DNA of 64,000 bases from Zopfochytrium polystomum. Taxonomy: Eukaryota; Chytridiomycota; Chytridiomycetes; Chytridiales; Chytridiaceae. The notes under the pieces are model-generated. The model worked only from the letters and a program-made list of their open reading frames with translations, did not search any database and was not told the origin of the DNA. The DNA lies in contig JAIVFJ010000028.1 in NCBI GenBank assembly GCA_025765615.1, positions 310,001 through 374,000 of the forward strand, read 5' to 3'. Made by a program: the position numbers and the translations under genes. Each line of letters starts with the position of its first letter. The first letter of the stretch is position 1. Of the stretch, positions 47,185 through 57,700 are shown piece after piece.

Positions 47185-47690
47185 CACTTGCTGAATGGCC
47201 ATTTTTGGCCCCGCCAAGTGCAGTGGTGTCCGACTTTCTTTTCCTCCTCAAAATTCACACTGACACCATTTTCAAAAAAGGCACTTCACCCCTTTCAAAA
47301 ATGGCCATTTATTTTTGGAAGCATTGTTGCGATTGAGTGGTGTCCTTTCTTTTTTTTTTTTTTTTCTTTTTCTTTTTTTTTTCTTTGTCCTCAGTATTCA
47401 CACTGGCACCAATGCTGCACCCATTCTCGTAACCACTTGACCTACTTTAAAGGGACCAATCTGGGTTGCAACTTGCAAGGTGGAGTGGCTTGTTTAACAC
47501 ACTCAGCATCCACACTGGCATCCTCACTTGAGGACTTCTAAATGGCGATTTTGGGATCCAATATTTGATGGAGTTTGCTTCTTCAGTGTTCTCAACTTTC
47601 GCGCTGGCAACCTCCTCCTACAACCCCACTTGACCACTTTCAAATGGCCAATCAGAGGATGCAATATGGAGTCCTGCCATTCCAGAAAGG
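47185..47690 (+). repeat. Divergent ~97-bp tandem array, five units
   Basis: Units start with CACTTG(A/C) at 47185, 47282, 47434, 47525 and 47627. Each continues with a TTTCAAATGGCCA-like string, a GGAGTGG-like string and a TTCACACTGGCACC-like string. Spacings are 97, 152, 91 and 102 bp; the long one contains a T-rich expansion (47351-47390). Units differ at many positions, so the array is old. Confidence 0.6.
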
Positions 47691-47711
47691 TCAACTGCAT
47701 TTATTGTCTTA

Positions 47712-48717
47712 CCTGTGAGGACGACAGGCTGTCGAGCCTGTGACCTCAAATAAATTAAGTGTATACCCACTTTTTAACTGGTAATTGTGAGGATTACCAC
47801 CCCATCTTGACCCGCGTTTTGCTGGCACAACGTGACAAGGCTTGGATTCCTACTCTCTTATTATTTATTGGGTTTCCATACAGCCTCTGACTGGCTCCGT
47901 ATGTCTGCCTCTGAGCTCTACTATTATTATTTATTATTGACGATGTTGCAGACAGAAAGACTCAGTCTTGATTCTAATTGCTGATACAAGGTTCCCTTGC
48001 TCAGTGGTTAGAGCGCTCCCTTCAATTGGGAAGGTGCCAAGTTCGAGACATGCTAATTGACAGACTGGGCAGAAATGCAAAGTCCTACTATGCCTGGCCA
48101 ATGGTCCCCCACTTTTGGAAATGACTTAGTACTGAAACACTTCTGTGGGAGAAGTGCTTAGCCCAGATGGACAGAGTTAACAAGATGATGGCAGAGCTAA
48201 CAAGCCCTACCACCTGCTACCATGATGTAATACCTCATAAAAGGGTATGAGATCACAGGGTTTTTCTTTAATCTTTTCATTGGTGATTTTTACTTATTTT
48301 TCCAATTAGTAATTTATCCTGTTTTTCCTGTTTTTCCTGTTTTCTCTTTTATTTATTCCTTGTTGTCTCTGTATGTGTCTTTTCTTTCTTGTGTGGCTGA
48401 GAGTGACTGTCTTCCTCTTTGCACCAACCAGCTTTGCACCAACCAGCTCTCTCCATCTCCTCCATCTTTCTTGGCAGCTGATGCCAAGAAATGCTCCATG
48501 ATTTTCTGAGCTGTCTTCCTTGTTTGATGGCTCAGCCCCATTGTTTGGTGACTCACTCCTCCTTTCTCTTCTTTGCTGTTTTATTTATTGTTTTGTTCTT
48601 TTGTATATGTTTTCCCCTCTTTTCCCTTCCTTCTTCCCTCACCCTGCTGATTCCAACCCTTTCCTATTTAAGCAGCTGCCCCCTATCTTGTTGACTGTGA
48701 GAACCTGTGCCTGAAGT
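47712..48717 (+). repeat. ~1 kb dispersed repeat, copy C
   Basis: 1,006 bp, co-linear with copy A (1,005 bp). The tRNA-like part is best preserved here: A box TTGCTCAGTGGTTAGAGCG from 47997, a D-arm GCTC/GAGC pairing, an anticodon-like stem-loop CTCCCTTCAATTGGGA, and B box GTTCGAGAC at 48041-48049. It ends CCTGAAGT, exactly where the next element begins. Confidence 0.8.
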
Positions 48718-50172
48718 TGTGAGACTATACTCACTCCTTTGACCCTGGGATCTGGGCCCTAGAGTGAGGGAAAGCAAATAATAGGCTAAAACTAACTTTA
48801 TTGGGCTGTTGTCTAGGGGGTGTTTCAACCCTACTACTTGCCTAGTCCACAAAGTATCCCTACTGATCTGTCTAACAGGGGTCTCAAACACAAAGAATGA
48901 ACATTCAGAGGGACAATCCTCTGAAGGATCGGTGCTGGAGCACCGATTACTCGCGTGGCCGCGGGCCGATGCGAGGGGAAACGGAAGGGCACTCCCGAGG
49001 GCGCAACACAACCGCAGAATAAAGAGAGAGAAGAGGGAAACGGGGGTTTTTATCTCAGGAACCTAATCTCAAATACAACAGGAGCGGTTAATAGCGACGG
49101 GACGGACAGGGCGCGACCTAGCGCCCCTCATCGCAGACAGTGCTGCAGGAGCCCTCGTCGTCGCCAGCGACGGGGGGGGGAGAGAGAGAAGGAAGTCGAC
49201 TATGTAGGGGTTGGAAGGTCGCCAGCAGGGAACTCGCACGCGGAAACACCTGCGATCGTACACGCACCCCACTGGGCTGCGTCGGCACAATCACTCGACC
49301 AACAGGCTTTATCGCATCGCACTCGTACTCACACATCTCACCCTCACAGCAATAGGACCGAGGCAGGCGCTTGTAGATCAAACTCTCAGGTGTCGGGGGC
49401 TGCACTGGGCGCAGCCACCAACACCCTCGCAGGGACGGGAAGGTTGGGGACGACGACGCCGTCGTCGCCACCACCACCACCACCGCCGTCGCAGCGGGCA
49501 AGCGCCAGGGATCCTCACTCCAACACAGAGCCGTCAATGTCACACAGTCGATGGTGGGGCCAGCTGCATTCCCCACCCACGGCCCCTTAAGAGGAGCCCC
49601 ACGAAGGGACCATGTACACACCCGGGTGTGTACCATCTCTCACTACCCTCACCTTGCGAGCCAGATGGATTTGAAGGGACTCTGTATTGGTGCCAATGGA
49701 CAGAAATCAGATTGAAGAAAAAAGGAAAAAGAGAAATGGCCCAAAAACAGAGAGAGAGAAAATTGACAAGTCAACCCCCCTGACTTGGAGCATCCACCAC
49801 AAATGCTCTAAGTCCCCCCCAACCCTATGCATGTATGTACAAGTGCCAAAAATAAATAATAAATTAGGCGGGCTTGGGGTACGGCCTGTCAGGCACCCCA
49901 TCCCTAGGCAGTCGGGCAGTCTCCGTTAGTCACCGAAAAAGAAAGTATGTTGAGAAAACCCTGGTGCAACAGAAACTGTTAAGACGAAAGTAGTAAAAGC
50001 AGACCCAATAATAAAGACGGGTTAGCCGCAAATACACTTTGATAACACCTTGGAAACTAAAGAACTGGGAGCAATAATAGGGGTCCCGATCCTTGCGGTT
50101 TTATGACAGGTACGCTTGTTTTTGCGAATAAAATCCTAGACTTTATCACTGAGACCTCAGTGTAGTCTCACA
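48718..50172 (+). mobile_element. LTR-like element, 1,455 bp, perfect 10-bp inverted ends
   Basis: Starts TGTGAGACTA and ends TAGTCTCACA, a perfect inverted decamer with TG...CA ends as in LTRs. An AATAAA lies near the right end (about 50129). No open frame with transposase or polymerase motifs is visible, and no target duplication is seen (GAAGT left, GCCAG right). A shorter degraded relative lies at 9879-10310. A non-autonomous DNA transposon is the alternative. Confidence 0.6.
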
Positions 50173-51506
50173 GCCAGCCTCCCAGGTGCCATCAGTGGTT
50201 TCTCTTTCCGTTCTCTGTTTTGATTTCTGTCATCGCAGCTTCAACCTCTTGTTGGAGTACACGCACATTGGTAGTACTTTATTGAGGATCCTCTGAACTG
50301 TTGGTACCCCTCTGCAGGTGTTTGAGCTCTGTTCTAGTGCTTGGTAACGTTCCTGAGTTTTTGACCCACCGGCCAGACATCGCATCATTGTGCTTTACGC
50401 TGGCAATTTGATAAAACTTAATCTGGAGCCATGATCACTTCTTTGCTCACATACTCCATGGAGTTTGGCCACAGCAGTGTGATGCAACAGTCATCTCCCA
50501 TCTCCGAGGCTGGGCCACCTGAACATCTCCCAGCTCTTTGCCTCCCAGGCAGAGATGCCCTCCAGGCTATGCCACTCCTCCCAACTTGTGCCTCCGGCAC
50601 CCTGCTATAAAAAGGGGACAGCTGGGCAACCCCCCGCAGAGCAGCAACACCTGAACACGCAGCACCCCATATACTATAAACCTTCATTGCGTCACACACA
50701 TCTCGAACCTACAACAAATCAGTGATCAATCCGCAACATCGGCAACACATCAGCCACACACTTGCGACACTCCAGCCACCACTTCAACACATCACTCACG
50801 CAGTTCTCGTCGCTGACTGGTGACCACAACATTTGAGTCATTCACCCTCGGTGGCTTGATACATTTACCTACGCCCAGGAGCGAACTCCAACACCTCTAC
50901 TGTCCTCGCTCAAAGCTTTGCAAGCGATTGCCAATCCTTCCGGTAGCAAAGTAAGTATCTCACGCAAGGTGCCGGCCATAGTTTAGGTTATCAACTGTTA
51001 TGAGCTCTTACTTTCTTATGTGACATATAGCACATTATCTATTTTAGATATGACACATGACCCTACCTGAGTGAGGGATCAATTCCAGTTGTTCAGATAA
51101 TTGTACTAAATTTTCTACAATGTAGAATAGCTCTTCAGAATTAACCATGAAGTTTCCCGCTATCAAAGGGAGCTCTTCTCACTATCAAAGATTGTGAGGG
51201 GTTTGGAGGGGTTGTTGATTGGTTGGTGAGGGGAAGGGGGAATGAGGCTCATACGATGGCAATTTGAAAGCGCCCTCCCACACTACCTCTCCTCGACAAA
51301 TCGACAGTTTATAGTTGTACATTTGTGTTTCCTCTTTCAATTACTGAATTTCTTGTTCTTTTCTCGCCATCCTCGGCTTAGTTAGTAAGTTTTCTCGCCT
51401 CTTTGTTCTCGGCTTTTTTTGTTCGCCCCCAGGAGTTAATACACTCCCCGCCCCTGGCCAAACTGTGCACTGCAATGTAACAGGCGAGTGGGGGGCGGCG
51501 GGTCAA
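50173..51506. other. LTR-like debris and EF-hand gene upstream region
   Basis: At about 50477-50834 a segment with TGTGATGCAAC...GACCACAACA ends and a strong TATA box (TATAAAAA, 50606-50613) resembles an LTR, without duplicated flanks. The rest up to 51506 is the 5' flank of the EF-hand gene; no frame is called. Confidence 0.35.
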
Positions 51507-52569
51507 ATGGCGCAGCTACAACAGCAACTGTACCAACAACAACCTCAGCCGCCGCTAGCCGCAGGCGCCATCGATGATGACGATATGGGGGATGACAGCG
51601 ATCGGCGGCCGCCGCTGCCTCCGGGGTCGTCGTCGTCGGCTTCGGTGGGCGGCGGGGGAAAGCACCCGCCAGGCGTAAGCCGAGAGGAGATTGAGAGCTA
51701 TCGGGTGCGTCCGGTTTTGTGTGGTGTGTGCCGATGGGGAAGGGAGGGGAAGGAGTGGGGCCATGCTGTTGAATGTGTGAGGGGTAGAGGTGATGGGTGG
51801 AATGTCAGACTTTTTGCCAGGGGAACGACGCTAAGACAATACTAAACACAACCCTCACCCCTAACCACTGCCCCGTCCCCCGCCCCGGCCGCCGCTCCTT
51901 AGGAAGCCTTCTTTCTATTCGACAAGGACAACAATGGGTTCATTGACGTCGAGGAGCTGGGCGAGGTGATGCGGTCTGTCGGCATGGACCCGACGCACGA
52001 GGACGTGCGGCTGATGATTGGCAAGGTCGACGCCGACAACACGGGCACCATCGACTATGAGGAGTTTATCGCGTGCGTACGGGCGTGCGAGTGTGTGTTT
52101 GTGGGGAAGGGTTTTCTAAGCAATTTGCCCAACGCCCCTTCCCAACTCCACCCACTTTCCCTTTCACCCCCTTCCCCTTCTCCTCCTTCCAACCCCAATC
52201 CACAATACGCAACCCAGAATGATGGCCGACATGTCTCGGACAACGCGGATCCACTCTGCAGAGGAGGCCTTTGCGGCGATGGACCACGACCGCAACGGAT
52301 TCATCACAGCGGCGGACGTGCTTGCAGTCGCGCGCGGGCTGGGCGAAGAGCTGTCGGGCGAGGAAGTGCTCGAGATGATCAAGGACGCGGATCAGGACGG
52401 CGACGGGCAGGTCGGCATTGCAGATTTTGCGAACGTGCGTATGCGTGTGTGTAGGGTTATCTTTATTTTTGGGTTGGGGGGCTGACAGTGTGGGGAGTAG
52501 AATATGTATGCTCAAGTCCTCATCGATATCCTCCTCACTTCCAAAAAGCTCATCAAGCTGTGGGTGTAG
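51507..52569 (+). CDS. Four-EF-hand calmodulin/centrin-like protein
   Basis: Exons 51507-51704, 51903-52072, 52218-52434, 52501-52569 give 217 aa with consistent phases. Calmodulin-like and centrin-like proteins are calcium sensors; the partner is unknown. A Gln-rich then Asp- and Ser-rich leader of about 60 residues precedes the hands. Loop 1 DKDNNGFIDVEE and loop 2 DADNTGTIDYEE are canonical with Glu at position 12. Loop 3 DHDRNGFITAAD and loop 4 DQDGDGQVGIAD have Asp at position 12, which usually lowers calcium affinity or favours magnesium. The two pairs are joined by MMADMSRTTRIHSAEEAF. The C-terminus is LLTSKKLIKLWV. The start is the ATG giving MAQLQQQLYQQQ. It is longer than calmodulin (about 149 aa) because of the leader. 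Confidence 0.88.
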
Positions 52570-53022
52570 GGAGAATGGTGTTTTTTGCTGGGTTTCTGCG
52601 TAACAACAGAGTGCATTGAAAAGAGGATTGTAACAAGTAGTGTTGAAAAGGATTATGGAAAAGGAGGGCAAAGGTGGTGATTAAGAGAGGTTACTGGGAT
52701 CGGGATCGAAAAGAAGAAAAACAACAATGATTCCCGCATAATGTTAATCTGCTTGGTGGCTTGAGGCTAAAAATATACACACCACCATAAGGCAACATAC
52801 AGCAGGCAAAAAAGCACTCGCGACGCGAAAGGAGAGAATAATTTCATCGTCGTGTTCTGTTCTTCTTCTTCCTTCTTGTTCTTCCACTCCCTCCTTCACA
52901 GCCAATAATACAGTACTTCGCTCGTTTTGCGATTCCTTCTTCCTCTTCGTCTTCTTCCTCTACTCCTATTGTTTGCAAATTGTACGCATTACGTAACTTT
53001 GGTGGGTCGATTGTGCATATCG

Positions 53023-53062
<40 letters not shown>

Positions 53063-53101
53063 ACAAAAGAAGAATCCGCGCTTATCATAGCGTTTCACGT
53101 G
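52570..53101. other. Intergenic with (CA)n
   Basis: A (CA)n microsatellite at about 53025-53057 lies just upstream of the ERICH3-like start. No other feature seen. Confidence 0.55.
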
Positions 53102-54738
53102 ATGCCCAAGCCGGCGGGGCCGCCGCCGCCGCCGACAGTGCCGCCCCCAACTCGGGCGATGCGGCCGCCACCACCGCACCCCCTGCCAACGACTACAACC
53201 ACGACACGAAACGCGCCGCCCATGCCGCCGCCGCCGCCACCGCCATCATCACTACCACCGCCCACCAGCACCACCACCACCGCGTTCAGCGATGTGTTTG
53301 CGGGCCCCCGCTCGGCTGGCTCGCGCCGTCGCCGTCGCCGCTCAAAGTCGCCTTTCTGGCGGGCGGACCCGCCGCCTGGCCGGAGCGCGTCGGCGGGCTC
53401 ACACGCGTCCGAGCCGCGTGCCCGCGCCAACGACGGCAGCGACGTGGACTCTGCGTGAGTTGCCCTCACCCCAGCTCACCCCTCCGCGCTGACCTCTCCT
53501 AAACTGCAACCCACGCGCGTTCCTCACGCATGATTCCCGTGAAAAAAACGCCGCCAGCCTATCTAATAGGCGCGCCGTTTCCTTCTCCCTATCATAAGAG
53601 TCCCAATCTTCTTTACCTCCGCGTCCCAACCCTCTCCCCCTCTATCCACCCCTCGCCTTCAGCCCACATTCTCCACATCACGCCGGCCTCGTCATTTGAA
53701 ACAAAAAATAAATATTTACCGACCACACCGTCCCCAACCGTCAACTCTCTCCCTTCCTCCAATTGTGAATGTACCGGTTACCTTCGCCCCCCTCCCCATT
53801 TACCTCCCTCTTCGCCTCCTTTTATTACCAACGCCACCAGGACTCCGCCAAAAAAGAAATCACAGCGGGCTCGCGAGCGCGAACACGACATCAATCTGGT
53901 TGCCACCGACATGCCGTAAGATACCGCCGACCCCCCCATCCCCCAACCCCGCCGAGATATAGACAGCACGCCTTTTTTTGCTCCCTCGTTCGGAATGTGC
54001 TGGTGTGGTGCGCGCGGTGGGTTGAGGAGGTGGTTTCTATCTTACTCAGACGCGCTTCCTTGTTTCTCGCACAAATTCCCGATCTGGAAGGCCATACGAG
54101 CCACTGCTGGACCCGTACTTGACCGACTACTTTAGCTGCGAGCGCGTTCGAAACCATCTTGTTCACCTTGGCCTCGTAAGTTTTGACTGCTGGGGCGAGT
54201 TTAGTTACCCCCCACCTCCGGCGGAAAGCAAGATTTTCACTTGGTCATAGCTTGACGCCTTGCTGCAGGTGGAAGTGGACGGCCGCCTCGTCAGCCCACA
54301 TGAGTTCAAGTACAACCAGATTCGGCTCGACCGCGAGCAGTACGAGAAAAGAATCTTGAAGTCGCAGGAGGAGCGCGATCTCGGGAGAGATATTGAGGTA
54401 AAGGATGTGAGAGGTCGGAGGGAAAGAATGAAGGAGCGGTACCTTGCGTGGTGGGGGGGCGTGGGGGGTAACGAAAGCGATGTCAAACACATCGCCACGG
54501 TCTTAATTGTTTGTTCCTTCAAGGTCGCCATACGGAGGCAGATGCAAGAAGACTCGACGCCAGCAGCAATGAAGCTTCGGAGACTCAAGAAGGTTAGTCG
54601 CAACCTCCGTCACCATTTTTCCTGCCCCTTCCTACCTTCAAATATCCGATCCCACACTCTTCCCGCCTGCTGGATTCCACTCCACATTCAGCAGGCTGCC
54701 CCCACCTCGCGTCCCTTTCTCGCAGAGGACGTTTTTTT

Positions 54739-54770
<32 letters not shown>

Positions 54771-57700
54771 CCAAGGAACCTCTTCCCTTTTCCCTCCCAC
54801 TTTTCACCTTTGTACAGCCGACCGCCGCCGCGCCGCCCGAGTACCCCGACTTTTTATCGACGTACCCGACGACCATGTGGCAGACAGCGCTTCTCTACGC
54901 AAAAAAGCCCGCGTGCATGGCCAGCGCGGAGCGCAAGCTGTTCGAACAAATGAAGCGACGAGCAGCCTCCGCCGCGCAACGGCCGCCGCCGCCGCCCGCC
55001 TCCACGCCGGCACCCCCGCGGCCAAAAACCGCCCGCCCGGCCACCGCGGCGAGCCGCACGCCGACCGCCGTCGCCGCCGCCACCGCCTTGGCAGAGGGAC
55101 GGCGCCCGTCGAGCTCGGCAGCGGCGGTGCCGACTGCGTCGGGCGAAGACGCAGCCGTAGGAGCCGGTGCGATCGTGGCTGCAGTCCTGGATGATGCGTC
55201 CTCCGCGCTGCACGCTGCCGCAGGGCCGCCGCTGCCGTTTGCCGGGAGCAGCGGCAGCCGCCGAGCGTCGCGTACGGCGGTGCGCCAGGCGTCCACGGTG
55301 GCGGCGTCAGTCGGCAGTCTGTTTGATGCGGCTCGGGCAGCGTGCGAGCGCGGCGACGCGGGGACGGCGGAGGCGTGCATGACGCAGATGATCAAGGAGA
55401 CGCAGACTGATGCGGAAGCGGCTGCTTCCGGCGACGTGCTGGATGACGTTGACGCGCAGGAAGTCGCGGAGCGCGTCGGGTACAAGCTGCGCCGGAATGA
55501 AGTGCTGCTCCTGGCTTATGTTGGGAGGCTGGGAGGAAACGTCCAAAAGGTGTGTTGGCTTGGTGTTGGGATCGTGGGGTGGGGGGAGACGAACGCGAAC
55601 TGGGCCATGCTTTCTTTCATGAGACTAAGATTCTATCGCCATTGTGAACACCACCTTCCTTCGCACTATTCTTCCCCACCTCCATTCTGTCCTCCCAGAT
55701 TGTGGAGCAGCTATCCCTCTCCCGAAGCGCAGAGTCATCCGTCGTGCGGTTGTCGCAACCGACGCCCTCGGGTATGTCGACTCGATCGTCGCATCCAAGC
55801 CTCACGTCAAAGGTCGCGAACATCCTCGACCCCCCGGACCAACTCGACCCGGTTGAAGACGTGTTGCCCACGGGAAGTGCACACGGTAGCGCGCCGCTTG
55901 CTGGATTCGACTGGGACGAGGAGTTCGCACGCGGAGCGCACTACGACAACGGCGACGCTGCAACGGAGGGTGCCGCGTACGTCGAGGACTTTTCAATGTT
56001 TGACGAGCCGCTACCACAACAGCAGCCCGACAGCGACTACGGGAGCGGTGCCCTCGCGGATGTGTTTGACGATGGCGCGATCCGTACGGACTACGACGGC
56101 GGCGGCGGCGGCGGCACGGACCCGTTCCAGCCCCCCGCGGCCGGCGCCTCGGAGGCCACGCTCAACTGGGAGCGGGCAGGGAGCAGCCGCCGCTCCAGCG
56201 CGCGGCACAGCGGCAGGGGGGGCTGCCGCTTCGGGCGGAAGCGGGTCGGTTGCGTCCACCAGCCGTGCTGTGTCGGTCGCGACGGCCGCTACGGGCAGCC
56301 GCGCGGGCGGGGCGCACGAGTCTTTGGCGTCGCCGTCGTCCCCGTCGATGCGCGAGTCAGAAGCCGCTAGCCGGTCGTCAGGGATGAGAAGCGCGTCCGT
56401 AGCGTCCTCGTCGTCATCGAGGAGCCTTGAGCGAGCCCCTTCGTCGGTAGCCGGCGATGGTGACGGCGGGGTGAGCTCTGGCGACGAGAGAACGCCGTCG
56501 AGCCGGCGGTCGAGTGAGTCGTCGCGGCAAAGCCGAGGGAAGGCGTCGGAGGTTTCGACGAGCTCGGGACGGAGCAGCCGCTCCGCACGAAAAAGCGTGC
56601 TTTCGGCCGACGGCGGATCTGGGTTGCGAATATCGGAGGGCGGGAGCCAGAGACAGTCGATTCGCTCGGCCGCCTCTTTGCGCGGTCCAGAACGATCGCG
56701 CGACTCTTTGCAGCGAGGGTCGAGGAGCGTTGGCGAGGCGCAGCCGACAGAGATTTCTCGTTCGACTTCACGGTCCGCTAGCCATTCGCTTTCGGCTGTC
56801 ACACCCCAGAACGATTTCCAGGCGCAAGAAGGGCGGCGATTCTCCAGAGAGGAGGGGCGAAAGGCAAGCCCCCGGCACGGCTCACAGTTCGAACCTGCAC
56901 CTGCTGGGTAAGATAGCTCCGACGGGTCTCGTCTTTCTTTCACTGCGGCTCTTCTATTAGTACTAATCTGGTCTCTATGAGCAGTGGCGACCCATCCCCA
57001 GCTTTGCGTCTTCGATCCAGGGACTCGGTCGCAGCCCCAGACGACTTTTTCGACTCAGCAATTGTACACAGCTCGCGACAGCGCTCGCTTGTCACCGGTG
57101 ACGACGAAGGTGCCTCTCAGTTTGTCGGTGAGCTCGGCGTAACAGAGGAACAGCGGAGGGAAGCGGCCACCACGTTGCCAGCTCAGTCGGGGCCGGCACG
57201 GGCAACGTCGAAAGAAGTTTTGTCTCGAAACGCCAGCGCAACGGCCTCCAGCCATGAAATTTCTAACACTCAAGCAGGTTCGAGTCGTCAAAGCTCAGCA
57301 CGAAGTAGGAGCGATCGACCTTCTCAACGAAATACTGGGCCATCGGCGTCCCTTGAAAGAACGAGTGTCGACAACTCACTTCCAATTGCAGGTCAGTACA
57401 CAGTACATCCAGACGCAAACGAACAAGCCGAGCAACTACAAAGAGAGTCTTCATCCTCGCCGGCTGTTGGCTCGCCTGGAAGCTCGACCGAACGACCCAC
57501 GGTCCTCCAACAGCCGCAGCCGCAATCGCCCACCGACCCTCGTCATGACTTTCCCCAACCCCTGGCACAGGATCCCCTCAACTACTCCCAGAACGATTTC
57601 TTGCAAGCCGAGGAAATCGCGGCACAGCAACTCTCTTCAAGCTTTGGTGAGCTGTATTCCCAAACATTCAAACTGAGTTCTGTTGGCGGGAACAGCGCGC

